From positions 1-36,607 of the forward strand of contig JABMQQ010000148.1 in the NCBI GenBank assembly GCA_013202495.1: a DNA stretch of 36,607 nucleotides, given 5' to 3'. Each line of letters begins with the position of its first letter. The stretch's first letter is position 1. Under the pieces are notes generated by a model that was not told where the DNA came from, made no database searches, and worked only from the letters and a program-made list of their open reading frames with translations. Origin of the DNA: Fidelibacterota bacterium (lineage in GTDB: Bacteria > Fidelibacterota > UBA8477 > JABMPR01). The position numbers and the translations under genes are program-made. Shown here piece by piece: positions 16,944 through 26,870 of this stretch.

Positions 16944-17891
16944 TTACTCCGACAATTCCTTGATATGATCAATGATGGCCTGGACTTCATCGGCTGTCAT
17001 GGGTAAGGGAGGCATGAGGGGCTGATAACCCTTCACAATATCCTTTGATGGCTCCAGAATTGAGATCTTCAAATAGGCATCATCCACTGTGATTTCACGT
17101 TCCTCGCCATTTGTGACCACCACTTCTGTTTTTCCATATAACCCCTTAAATGAAGGGCCAATCAATTTGGTTCCGTCGCTGCTGTGGCAGGCAAAGCAGC
17201 CCTTTGAAGTAATCAAAGATAGCCCTGGATTTTCGGCCTGTTGTTTTATAAAGCCCGCGGATTGTTCATCCAGCCAGGCTTGATAATCAGGCTTGGTCAG
17301 TACGTGAACCTTGGTAATCATTTGGGCGTGGTTTAAACCGCAATATTCAGCGCAGAACAGGTCAAAATCACCAATCTGGCTGGCCTCAAACCAGGTGTAG
17401 TTGTCTTTCGCCCCGGCGGCTTTGGGAACCACATCCATTTTCACGCGGAAGGCGGGGACATAAAAAGAATGAACCACATCATTTGAATGCAGGGGCAGAT
17501 AAATCGGTGTGTCAGCTGGAACCGTAAGACCCTGAGCTGTGTTTTGCTCGAGACCGTTGGGGTAGGTGAATTTCCACCACCACATACCAGCATCTACCTT
17601 AATTTCCATGGCGTCTTTGGGTACATTTCTCATCTTTAGAAAACCCTGAAGGCCAAAATAGAAGAAAAGCATGACTAGAATTGTGGGGATAATCGTCCAA
17701 ACAATCTCAAGAGCAGTATTGCCGTGTAGGTTTGATGGAACCGGATTATTCTTACGATTGTACTTAATGATACTGAAGATGATGAAGCCGGTAATAAAGA
17801 TCAGGAAGAACAGACTTACCCACAGAATAAACCAAAAGGCAAAGTCTACATCTTGTTGAAAAACTGAGGCAGGGTTATAATTTACATTCAT
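16944..17891 (-). CDS. coxB: Cytochrome c oxidase subunit II with fused cytochrome c domain
   Basis: The 315-residue subunit carries the CuA electron-entry site of a caa3-type oxidase. Two membrane helices (about 20-43 and 62-85) lead to a cupredoxin domain with all CuA ligands: H141, C180, E182, C184, H188 and M191 in the block from 177 to 191. A C-terminal class I cytochrome c domain follows, with the heme motif C232-F-A-C235-H236 and a probable axial Met at 293 in PLMPPLP. The fusion lets an external donor reduce CuA directly. There is no cleavable signal or lipobox at the N-terminus. It overlaps the subunit IV gene by four bases and is the last cox gene, an unusual position. Confidence 0.96.
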   Translation of the reverse strand: MNVNYNPASVFQQDVDFAFWFILWVSLFFLIFITGFIIFSIIKYNRKNNPVPSNLHGNTALEIVWTIIPTILVMLFFYFGLQGFLKMRNVPKDAMEIKVDAGMWWWKFTYPNGLEQNTAQGLTVPADTPIYLPLHSNDVVHSFYVPAFRVKMDVVPKAAGAKDNYTWFEASQIGDFDLFCAEYCGLNHAQMITKVHVLTKPDYQAWLDEQSAGFIKQQAENPGLSLITSKGCFACHSSDGTKLIGPSFKGLYGKTEVVVTNGEEREITVDDAYLKISILEPSKDIVKGYQPLMPPLPMTADEVQAIIDHIKELSE

Positions 17892-18187
17892 GCTATCCCC
17901 CTGAAGGCGTAGTCTGAAAAGGTGAGCAAAAATAGGGTCGCCAGAGTAATAATAGCCAGGGCGACAAAGAGTTTGAAGATCAGCGGTTCATGATTCAGGT
18001 GCATAAAGAAATAAAGCACCAGCCCTGCTTTTACAGCCGCAACTGACATGGCTATAATCAAGGCTCCAGCATTTCCAATATCAAGACCGGACAACAACAC
18101 CGTGGCAATTGTCAGAAAAATGAGGGCAGAAAAAACGATGATGGATCCGCGAGGACTAAAAGACTGCTCTTTTGTATTCATATTCAT
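17888..18187 (-). CDS. Cytochrome c oxidase subunit IV-like (CoxD/CtaF)
   Basis: This 99-residue membrane protein has three hydrophobic segments and belongs to the small prokaryotic oxidase subunit IV family. Typical features are GSIIVFSALIFLTIATVLLS, a middle segment with MSVAAVKAGLVLYFFMHLNHEP, and a final helix ending in LTFSDYAFRG. The Lys-containing KAGLVLYFFMHL motif is the best marker of the family. It lies five bases after coxC and overlaps coxB by four bases, consistent with a structural subunit of the same complex. Its contribution to the oxidase is stability or assembly rather than catalysis. Confidence 0.88.
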   Translation of the reverse strand: MNMNTKEQSFSPRGSIIVFSALIFLTIATVLLSGLDIGNAGALIIAMSVAAVKAGLVLYFFMHLNHEPLIFKLFVALAIITLATLFLLTFSDYAFRGIA

Positions 18188-18192
18188 ACCCC

Positions 18193-18858
18193 CTATGCTA
18201 CCAGATAGTAAAGTGGAAAGAGGAAAATCCAGATCACATCAACCAAATGCCAATAAAGGCCACAACGCTCGAGAACACCTGCATTGTCCGGGTTAATACT
18301 TCCTTTAGAGATCCAGAAGTAGACAATGCCCATCCAGACAGCACCAATGATGATATGCAATGCGTGTGTACCCGTCATTATGAAGTAAAGGCCATAAAAG
18401 AGGACTTGTCCATCAGGCAACATTTCAGGTCCTGGTGTCAAAAGTGGCGACCCCTTGCCTTCAGCAATTGCAGCACTGGTCTGCAAAAACAGGTGGTGGG
18501 CAAATTTAGCATTCCACTCAAAACCTTTAATGATTAAAAATGTGGTTCCCAGACCCATGGTAATCAGGAGCATGGATTTCGCCAACTTTACCCGTCCTGC
18601 CTTCATGGCATTTAAAGACAATACCATGGTAAGGCTGCTGGCCAAGAGGATAATCGTATTCGTAGTACCAATACCCGTGTTCAAGCTTTCGGCCGCAATT
18701 TTGAAATCATTCAAATGGGCAGACCTATACACGCCATAAACGATAAAGAAGGCTCCAAAAAGAAGGAGTTCTGTAAAAAGGAATAGCCAGAAACCTAAAC
18801 GGGTTCCCTCTTCATCGTGATGATGAAAAGCCTCTACTGTCACGGCTTGCTCACTCAT
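18193..18858 (-). CDS. coxC: Cytochrome c oxidase subunit III
   Basis: Subunit III (221 residues, five predicted helices, the short bacterial form) stabilises the catalytic core. Typical blocks are GFWLFLFTELLLFGAFFIVYGVYR after a His/Glu-rich lead, TNTIILLASSLTMVLSLNA, and the closing TGTHALHIIIGAVWMGIVYFW with a GLYWHLVDVIWIFLFPLYYL helix. The LYWHxVDVxW motif is a family signature. Its start overlaps the coxA stop codon by eight bases. Nothing appears truncated relative to short A-family subunit III proteins. Confidence 0.95.
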   Translation of the reverse strand: MSEQAVTVEAFHHHDEEGTRLGFWLFLFTELLLFGAFFIVYGVYRSAHLNDFKIAAESLNTGIGTTNTIILLASSLTMVLSLNAMKAGRVKLAKSMLLITMGLGTTFLIIKGFEWNAKFAHHLFLQTSAAIAEGKGSPLLTPGPEMLPDGQVLFYGLYFIMTGTHALHIIIGAVWMGIVYFWISKGSINPDNAGVLERCGLYWHLVDVIWIFLFPLYYLVA

Positions 18859-20548
18859 CTCTTGCTCCCTTAGACGTTCCCGCTTTCACTTCAGCCCTGA
18901 AAGCATCATAGTCATAGGGATGTCTAGTGACAATCGGGTCTTCATCAAAATTATAGAGTGTCGGGGGTGATGCTGTCTGCCATTCCAGGGTTGATGAATT
19001 CCAGGGGTTTTCCTCGCTGCTTATTTGTCCTTTACGCAGGCCGTGAATCCATGTGATAAACATCAGGATGACACCCACAACCAAGATCCAGGATCCAATG
19101 GTTGATGCTTGTTGCAGATTGGTAAAGAGGGGAATGTCTGGGTAGGTGTGATAGCGCCTGGGCATGCCATAAAACCCGAGAATAAACATGGGTATAAATA
19201 GGGCGTTAAAACCTGTAAACATGAACCCAAACGTCGCAGTAGCCAGTTTTTTAGAATACATTTTACCAAACATTTTTGGGAAGTAGTGGAAGATGCCACC
19301 AATAATTCCAAACGCCGCTCCGCCAAACATTGTATAGTGAAAGTGAGCCACAATAAAATCGGTGTCATGGAGGTGGATATCAGTGGACAAAGACCCCAGG
19401 AACATGCCGGTAAGGCCGCCAATACTAAAATTGAAGACAAAACCCAGGGCAAACAGCATGGGCGGGGTCAATGCAATAGAAGCCTTGTAAAGGGTAGCTA
19501 TCCAATTAAAGACCTTGATGGCCGTTGGAATAGCCACAAAGAAAGTCAAAAAAGAGAAGATAATAGAGGCTACATCAGACATTCCTGTGGCAAACATATG
19601 ATGAGCCCAGATTAAATAACCTACACCAGCAATACTGCATGACGCAATGGCAATACTCTTATATCCAAAAATTGGTTTCTGACTGTTGGTAGGGATAATC
19701 TCACTGACCAGACCCATTGAGGGCAAGATCATCACATAAACCGCGGGGTGGGAGTAAATCCAGAAGAGATGTTGAAACAAGATGGGATCGCCCCCTTTGT
19801 TGGGGTCAAAAAACCCAACAGGCATCATCCTTTCAAGAACAATCATCAATAAAGTAATACCCACAACAGGAGTCGCCAGCACCTGTATCCAAGAGGCTGC
19901 ATAAATTGACCAGGAAAACAGAGGCATTTTAAAATAGCTCATGCCTTTTGCGCGCATCCTGTGAATAGTAATAATAAAGTTTATTCCCGTCAGGATAGTT
20001 CCCCAGCCCAAAATAAAAGCTGCCGTCAACATCCAGGAAACGGAGTCAAATTGTGTCCCAAACATGGAAATGGTTCTGGTTGTCACAGAGTAGGGCGGTG
20101 TAAAGGTCCAGCCCGTGTCAGCCCCACCCAAAAGAATTCCAACTACGGCCATAATTGCACCAAACAAATACAGCCAGTACGAGAGTAGGTTGACACGGGG
20201 AAAAGCAACATCCTTGGCTCCGATCTGTAGAGGCAGAAAGAAATTACCAAGAACTGCAGGTGCACCTGGAACAATAAAAAGAAAAATCATAATCACTGAG
20301 TGAAGCGTGAAAAAAGAGCCATACCACTCTACGGGAATGATTTCCCAGCCACTGGCGGCTGGATAAAATTTCTGGAGTTTGATTAAAAACCCAAGGCAAA
20401 CAGCCAAAAAGAAGAAGGAGAACATTGTGAAACCGTACATAACACCGATTCTTTTGTGATCTGTCGATGTTATCCAGCTCATAAAACCAGTGGTCCACCG
20501 ACTACCGGTGTGACTATTCAAGTAGCTGGTGCTGCTAGCTGTTTCCAT
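18851..20548 (-). CDS. coxA: Cytochrome c oxidase subunit I, A2-type (caa3)
   Basis: The 565-residue catalytic subunit reduces oxygen to water and pumps protons. Heme a ligands are H83 (TLHSVIM) and H404, the heme a3 ligand is H402 (AHFHY), and CuB ligands are H267, H316 and H317, with cross-linking Y271. The proton-channel Glu of A1 oxidases (HPEVY) is Ala269 here, within Y265-S-H-P-A-V-Y271; this YSHPxVY form marks A2-type enzymes such as Thermus and Rhodothermus caa3. K-channel residues T342 and K345 (PTAIK) are kept. The gene begins two bases after sco and overlaps coxC. The DxxxN region is visible in QIGAKDVAFPRVN. Confidence 0.97.
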   Translation of the reverse strand: METASSTSYLNSHTGSRWTTGFMSWITSTDHKRIGVMYGFTMFSFFFLAVCLGFLIKLQKFYPAASGWEIIPVEWYGSFFTLHSVIMIFLFIVPGAPAVLGNFFLPLQIGAKDVAFPRVNLLSYWLYLFGAIMAVVGILLGGADTGWTFTPPYSVTTRTISMFGTQFDSVSWMLTAAFILGWGTILTGINFIITIHRMRAKGMSYFKMPLFSWSIYAASWIQVLATPVVGITLLMIVLERMMPVGFFDPNKGGDPILFQHLFWIYSHPAVYVMILPSMGLVSEIIPTNSQKPIFGYKSIAIASCSIAGVGYLIWAHHMFATGMSDVASIIFSFLTFFVAIPTAIKVFNWIATLYKASIALTPPMLFALGFVFNFSIGGLTGMFLGSLSTDIHLHDTDFIVAHFHYTMFGGAAFGIIGGIFHYFPKMFGKMYSKKLATATFGFMFTGFNALFIPMFILGFYGMPRRYHTYPDIPLFTNLQQASTIGSWILVVGVILMFITWIHGLRKGQISSEENPWNSSTLEWQTASPPTLYNFDEDPIVTRHPYDYDAFRAEVKAGTSKGARDE

Positions 20549-20550
20549 AA

Positions 20551-21363
20551 TTAGCTGTCCTCATTTTCGTTTGATATGGCTGGTTTATTGTGGAAGGCAA
20601 ACGTTAAAACCAGCACTGTTATCAGGATTGATGCAAGGATCAAAACCCCGGTAACTTTTAGGAAGTTAAAATAGTAACCTCGGCCTTCTGGCTCTTCAAC
20701 AAAACAAAAGTTTACGATTTTACGGAGTGTGGGTGCCCACTTACCCTCCATGGCATTGGTTACTGAAACCATCACTTCGACTGGAAGGAAGTATAGTCCG
20801 CGGATATAGCGGGAAATAATACCGCTTGGTGATAAAATGATTAGTGACGAGGCATGCATAAATCCCTCTGCTTCATCTGGGGCATATTTAAACCCAACTG
20901 ATTCTGTTAACGTTCGTATGGTGGCAGAGTCGGCTGTCAAAAATCTGAAAGAAGATTCCGGTATTTGGGTTTTACCCTCAAACAGATTGAGGTAGGATTG
21001 CTTTTTGAGGGCGGCGATCTCATGGTCCTCGTTGGGATCAAAACTAACAGCCACCACATTGTATTTATCTCCAGGCAGAAATGCTGAGGGAGATTGATTT
21101 ATAACATCTACAATGGCGTTGAGAAAGGGGTTACAGATAGAAGTACAGTTGTAATATACCAGCGCCAGGACAATGGGACGACCTTCACTGGCTGTTGCCA
21201 GGGTAATGGGTTGGCCGGTTTCATCAAAAAAGCTCAAATCCAGATCAACTTTTTGCCCTAAAAAGCTATCATCGATACCAACTTCAGGTTGAGATATACC
21301 CTCCTCGGCTATTGCGAAAGAGAATGATATAAGGCTTATTATTATTAAGTGTTTGATTAGCAT
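20551..21363 (-). CDS. sco: SCO1/SenC copper chaperone
   Basis: Counted from the ATG at 21363, preceded by GGGGTG and downstream of a good promoter, the product has 270 residues: a signal peptide, a thioredoxin-like Sco domain and a C-terminal membrane helix near residues 226-250. Copper ligands are C73 and C77 (CTSIC) and H170 (FMHASS). Sco proteins deliver copper to the CuA site of subunit II, which is encoded in the same operon. An in-frame ATG at 21438 would add 25 residues but lies upstream of the proposed -10 box. The extra C-terminal helix is common in Sco-like proteins of this broad group. Confidence 0.93.
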   Translation of the reverse strand: MLIKHLIIISLISFSFAIAEEGISQPEVGIDDSFLGQKVDLDLSFFDETGQPITLATASEGRPIVLALVYYNCTSICNPFLNAIVDVINQSPSAFLPGDKYNVVAVSFDPNEDHEIAALKKQSYLNLFEGKTQIPESSFRFLTADSATIRTLTESVGFKYAPDEAEGFMHASSLIILSPSGIISRYIRGLYFLPVEVMVSVTNAMEGKWAPTLRKIVNFCFVEEPEGRGYYFNFLKVTGVLILASILITVLVLTFAFHNKPAISNENEDS

Positions 21364-21409
21364 GTTCACCCCAGTCAAAATAAACTCATACTTACTACGT
21401 AGACCATTG

Positions 21410-21438
21410 ATGATAATTTTGGTCACTATCCATTGCAA
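21410..21438 (-). promoter_or_regulatory. Probable promoter of the sco-cox operon
   Basis: On the minus strand, TTGCAA (21433-21438) and TATCAT (21410-21415) are separated by 17 bases, a fair sigma-70 match. The leader to the sco ATG at 21363 would be about 40 bases. The position favours the ATG at 21363 over the longer reading. Confidence 0.45.
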
Positions 21439-21493
21439 GCAGGAAATTTGCGTCTGGAAATATTTGTTTCTGTTTAAAGTAGTCGGTGAATTG

Positions 21494-21509
21494 GAGTTAG
21501 ATCTAACTC
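21494..21509. promoter_or_regulatory. 16-bp perfect palindrome upstream of the sco-cox operon
   Basis: GAGTTAGATCTAACTC is fully self-complementary and lies about 56 bases upstream of the proposed -35 box of sco. It is downstream of the DUF1456 stop codon. Size and position fit a dimeric activator or repressor site, but no regulator gene in the window is an obvious partner. Confidence 0.5.
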
Positions 21510-21557
21510 TTACTGTTACTTAATTGTCGGTGGAATTAGATATATATAACAACACGG

Positions 21558-22034
21558 TCACTCTTTGTCCGGATCAACCTTTCGATATTTTACCTGCATA
21601 CCATTGAGAAAATTGCGCAGGATTTGATCTCGCAAGGGCCGGTAGTGTTTGTGGTCTGGTTTGCGGAAAAAAGCGCTGAGTTCGTATTTGCTGACCTTCA
21701 GGTCAGCCAGCATCAGAACATCCAGCAGTTCCTCGGCTCGCAAATTCAAGGCGATCTGTAGTTTTTTCAATATCACATTATTGGTGAGTTTTTTTTCTGG
21801 TTTTGGAACAGGACCTTCTTTTCTGCCGCGCTTTTCAATAATGAGACCGTTTAAAAAGACAGCCAACTCATCATCATAAAGAATTTTATAGGCAGGGTCT
21901 TCTTCTCTTTTCATCCAGTCGCTAATTTCTGTACGGGTGACCTTGTGGTTAGCCAGGGCAAAAATTGCGATCATCTTATCATCACTAAAATCAAAGGTGT
22001 ATCTGATTCTTCTCAGGATGTCGTTTTTGGTCAT
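21558..22034 (-). CDS. DUF1456 family protein (YehS-like)
   Basis: The 158-residue product consists of two tandem DUF1456 repeats, first at about residues 3-68 (NDILRRIRYTFDFSDDKMIAIF ... FLNGLIIEKRG) and again at 85-150 (NNVILKKLQIALNLRAEELLDVL ... FLNGMQVKYR). Each repeat has a conserved helix pair and an FLNGL-type ending. The family is widespread in gamma-proteobacteria and FCB bacteria and has no established function. AAGGAAG just upstream of the ATG supports the start. It lies between Ni-SOD and the cox cluster on the same strand. Confidence 0.92.
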   Translation of the reverse strand: MTKNDILRRIRYTFDFSDDKMIAIFALANHKVTRTEISDWMKREEDPAYKILYDDELAVFLNGLIIEKRGRKEGPVPKPEKKLTNNVILKKLQIALNLRAEELLDVLMLADLKVSKYELSAFFRKPDHKHYRPLRDQILRNFLNGMQVKYRKVDPDKE

Positions 22035-22084
22035 TTCACTTCCTTCTCAGGCAGTGCCGTAAACCCAACTGCGCCTGTGGTCTT

Positions 22085-22549
22085 TTAATGTTTATGCTCT
22101 GGATAATAGGCCGCCAGGGCTGATATGCTTTTCTTGAGAGCCTTAACTGATTTTAAATCTGCGTTTTGTTTGGCCTTCATGGCTGCCAAAATCACAGCAT
22201 GATGATGTTTCAGTCTCTCTGCATAATCTTTTTGAGATGGTTTCACTCGCTGTGTTAAGTAATAGTCGCTAATTGTATCGATGACTTTCTGGGCGTGATC
22301 TTCCTTGTTCATAACCCAACGGATCATTTGGTTTTGTGATTGAACATCCATTTTTCCAGTCAGCTCAATCATCTTGTTGACGGACTTCTCTACAGTGGCC
22401 GCATCTTCCAGCATGGACAGAAGTCTGGCATAATCATCATATATTCCACAGGGAATCTGACAATGGGCCTGTGCTGACTGGGGCAGGATAAAGCCAGCGC
22501 TTAGCAGAATTGTGATGGCAAAAAGAATGCTTGGATATGTTTTATTCAT
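22085..22549 (-). CDS. sodN: Exported nickel superoxide dismutase
   Basis: This 154-residue protein has the Ni-SOD hook HCxxPCGxY as H29-C30-Q-I-P33-C34-G35-I-Y37. In known enzymes the N-terminal His, Cys2 and Cys6 bind nickel and superoxide is dismutated to oxygen and peroxide. Ahead of the hook is a Sec signal peptide (Lys at 3, hydrophobic core 8-22) ending AQA at 26-28, so signal peptidase I would cut exactly before H29 and make the active N-terminus. The remainder is the expected helical bundle of about 120 residues. No sodX-type peptidase gene is adjacent, fitting this route. AAGGA eight bases upstream supports the start. Confidence 0.94.
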   Translation of the reverse strand: MNKTYPSILFAITILLSAGFILPQSAQAHCQIPCGIYDDYARLLSMLEDAATVEKSVNKMIELTGKMDVQSQNQMIRWVMNKEDHAQKVIDTISDYYLTQRVKPSQKDYAERLKHHHAVILAAMKAKQNADLKSVKALKKSISALAAYYPEHKH

Positions 22550-22576
22550 GATTGGTTCCTTTTTTTGTCTGGTGAA

Positions 22577-23389
22577 TCAACTCAGTTGATCTTCGATTTG
22601 ATGGAGGTAATCATCAACCTCTTTTTCCAGGCTCTGGTTTCCCGTGGTTTCCCTTATTGAGTTATAAAGCTCCGCGGTCTCGCGAAGGGCCTGCAGGCAA
22701 TCCCGGGCATCATAGGAGGGCAAGGTAGCACGTAGTCTTTTTAATTCTTCCTGGCTGACATGACGCTCAATTTTTCGAAGACCCTGCGGTCGGGCTCCAC
22801 TTTTCTTCAATATTATGGGACCCAATACGTTGACCCGTAAAAATCCAATGGCATCAACTGCCTCAAATATTTCACCACGTCCAATTTTTGTGGCAGTATA
22901 GTGGACCCAGATCCAAAACCGCTTTTCGATCCATGCAGGATCTGGCTGGGGAAATTCTGCTTGGGTTAGATTGACCTGATGGCTAATCACGTCCTCGCGT
23001 TCCCATAGGACAATCGGGTTCTCAACCTTATCTCCAATATCGTCCATGGAGACAAACTTAAAATCAATGTGAAGCAGGGGTGGCCCAAAAAGACAAATAA
23101 GCAAACGTGGTTCACCAACATGTTCTCCTGTAAAGCTTTCGAGGAGAGCTCCGATCTTTTTAACAATACTGGAGCGCTCAGTCAATACTGCCTGATAGTG
23201 CTGGGGATCGATATAAACCACCAGGTCTAAATCACTAAATTCATCTATCTCATCCAGCAAATAGGAACCGCCAACGGCCACACCAAGGATGCGTGGATCA
23301 GCTTTTAACCTCGGGACCGCTTTCTCAATAAAGTCTCGATGTGTGTCCGGAAGATTTCCGTGTGGTTTATGGTCCTGTGAGGCTTGCAT
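22577..23389 (-). CDS. Nucleotidyltransferase domain protein
   Basis: The 270-residue product has a DNA polymerase beta-type nucleotidyltransferase active site: GGSYLLDEIDEFSDLDLVVYI at residues 41-61, containing GS and the D-x-D metal-binding pair, with a third acidic position likely in LLHIDFKFV. This resembles aminoglycoside nucleotidyltransferase-like proteins of the DUF4111 kind. The C-terminal half is helical (WIEKRFWIWVHYTATKIGRGEIFEAVDAIGFLR). Substrate unknown; resistance should not be inferred. It sits 28 bases upstream of the Ni-SOD gene in the same orientation. Confidence 0.85.
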   Translation of the reverse strand: MQASQDHKPHGNLPDTHRDFIEKAVPRLKADPRILGVAVGGSYLLDEIDEFSDLDLVVYIDPQHYQAVLTERSSIVKKIGALLESFTGEHVGEPRLLICLFGPPLLHIDFKFVSMDDIGDKVENPIVLWEREDVISHQVNLTQAEFPQPDPAWIEKRFWIWVHYTATKIGRGEIFEAVDAIGFLRVNVLGPIILKKSGARPQGLRKIERHVSQEELKRLRATLPSYDARDCLQALRETAELYNSIRETTGNQSLEKEVDDYLHQIEDQLS

Positions 23390-23489
23390 TTGTGTGGGTG
23401 TGGGCTAAGGGATGATCTGCCAACGCCGTGCGCTTCCCGGTAATGGGTATTGGTGGGGAAAAGGTCATTTGGGGAGTAAAAACTCCTGT

Positions 23490-23660
23490 CTAACTATCAG
23501 AGGGCTCTTCTGAAGAGTCTTCTTCGTTTGTCTCTGGCGATTCACCATCGAGCTTTTGCTGTAACTTGGCTTCTTCTTTGAGTTTCTTTTTCTCTTCTTT
23601 CTTCTTCTTTTTCGCAAGGTCTCTCTGGTGTTTTGCAAAAGCGTAATTTGGCTTGGCCAT
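23490..23660 (-). CDS. 56-residue lysine-rich small protein
   Basis: A short minus-strand frame encodes 56 residues. It opens with MAKPNYAFAKHQRDLAKKKK, continues as a Lys/Glu helix, and ends in an acidic Ser/Glu/Asp tail. AAAGGAGAG a few bases before the ATG is one of the strongest ribosome-binding sites in the window. I recall similar small proteins starting with KPNY and a Lys/Arg-rich helix in many Gram-negative bacteria, without known function. A charged helix of this kind could bind nucleic acid or ribosomes, but that is speculation. It is upstream of the nucleotidyltransferase gene. Confidence 0.75.
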   Translation of the reverse strand: MAKPNYAFAKHQRDLAKKKKKEEKKKLKEEAKLQQKLDGESPETNEEDSSEEPSDS

Positions 23661-23738
23661 TAACTCTCCTTTTTAATGTCGTTAAATGAAAATCTATTCA
23701 ATCCTGTTGAGCGTCTTAACCTAAGGGCGTCTTGATCT

Positions 23739-23768
23739 TTGACAAAACACAAAGGTCAAAAATATTAG
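23739..23768 (+). promoter_or_regulatory. Possible promoter and inverted repeat upstream of the isocitrate dehydrogenase gene
   Basis: TTGACA (23739-23744) matches the -35 consensus; a weaker -10 candidate (AATATT at 23761 or TATTAG at 23763) follows after 16 to 18 bases. The segment also forms an inverted repeat, TTTGAC and GTCAAA separated by 11 bases, which overlaps the -35 box and could be an operator. Confidence 0.4.
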
Positions 23769-26120
<2,352 letters not shown>

Positions 26121-26146
26121 TTTCCGGTCGAAAGATTGCTGTAATT

Positions 26147-26180
26147 AAAGGGGTGTCTCGTGCTGTACTCCTTTTTTGTT
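26147..26180 (+). terminator. Intrinsic terminator after the isocitrate dehydrogenase gene
   Basis: Arms AAAGGGGT (26147-26154) and ACTCCTTT (26167-26174) pair with one G-T wobble around a 12-base loop and run into a T-rich tract (TTTTTTGTTTT). It begins 27 bases after the stop codon. Confidence 0.7.
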
Positions 26181-26210
26181 TTGGGGGTTTCTTCTCTTGT
26201 CATCCCATTT

Positions 26211-26330
26211 ATTACCCCGGCATTTATGCCGGGGTGTTACCACTAAACAAAAAGGGTTTTAACCCTGACCGGTTGGGCTAAAGCCCCTGCTTTAATTGTT
26301 CCGATTATCCCCGCGCTAAAGCACAGGTTA
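26211..26330. repeat. Cluster of four small palindromes upstream of arsR
   Basis: Within 120 bases there are a 10-bp stem ACCCCGGCAT/ATGCCGGGGT (26214-26235), a 6-bp stem AGGGTT/AACCCT (26253-26266), GGGCT/AGCCC (26275-26286) and a short GC-TAAA-GC unit near 26314. The CCCCGGCAT-type and GGGCTAAAGCCC-type motifs are dispersed intergenic repeats in many bacterial genomes. No gene is visible in this stretch. They may be inert repeat debris or transcript hairpins. Confidence 0.65.
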
Positions 26331-26430
26331 ATTTTCCCTTTGTTGCTGAACGGGTGGCGTGTCCCGAAGATTCTTGTCGTCAATTCATTTCGGTGGAAGA
26401 AAAACATTGGGAATCACACAACACGCCTTA

Positions 26431-26452
26431 CATTTCGCCATATAACGAAATG
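26431..26452. promoter_or_regulatory. Operator-like inverted repeat at the arsR start
   Basis: CATTTCG (26431-26437) and CGAAATG (26446-26452) form a perfect 7-bp inverted repeat with an 8-base spacer that contains a -10-like TATAAC. The repeat ends seven bases before the arsR ATG at 26460. A third copy of CATTTCG lies at 26387-26393. Location and symmetry fit autorepression by a dimeric ArsR protein. Confidence 0.65.
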
Positions 26453-26459
26453 GATATAT

Positions 26460-26825
26460 ATGAGAGCTGCCACAAATATTTATAAAGCCTTATCTGACGC
26501 GAACCGGTTGCGGATTCTTATGATGCTAAGAAATAAACCTCTGTGTGTGTGTGAGATCGTGGATATTCTTGAGTTGGCAAATTCTACTGTATCAAAACAC
26601 TTGTCCATTTTACGCAATGCCAACCTGGTCATGGATTCTAAAAGTGGCCGTTGGGTGAACTATCGTATATCGACCTCGGAAGAATCACCAGATATTGAAA
26701 TCGTTCTTGCCCATCTTGACAAAATGCTTGATCGGGATGAGCAGGTTGCCAGTGACAACAAAAAAGTCAGGGCTGTTGATCGTTATGTCATTTGCGCACC
26801 GGCTGGTTTGACAGTCACGGATTAA
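26460..26825 (+). CDS. arsR: ArsR/SmtB-family metalloregulator
   Basis: From ATG 26460 the product is a 121-residue winged-helix repressor. Residues 27-35 (PLCVCEIVD) match the As(III)-binding helix of classical ArsR (ELCVCDL), with C29 and C31 as likely metalloid ligands; C112 near the C-terminus may be a third. The recognition helix is NSTVSKHLSILRNANLV. Binding of arsenite or antimonite would release DNA. It heads an operon of four redox and transport genes and has an inverted repeat at its start. A longer frame reaching to 26340 would include the operator and a low-quality extension, so I reject it. Confidence 0.93.
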   Translation: MRAATNIYKALSDANRLRILMMLRNKPLCVCEIVDILELANSTVSKHLSILRNANLVMDSKSGRWVNYRISTSEESPDIEIVLAHLDKMLDRDEQVASDNKKVRAVDRYVICAPAGLTVTD

Positions 26826-26870
26826 AGCAATCACGTTGTTTTCGGAAAAACAAATTTGAGGGGAAATCGC

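Noticed and set aside
26340-26459. Upstream extension of the arsR frame
   Set aside because: It would cover the operator-like inverted repeat and encodes a sequence unlike any ArsR N-terminus. ATG 26460 begins right at the conserved helix.
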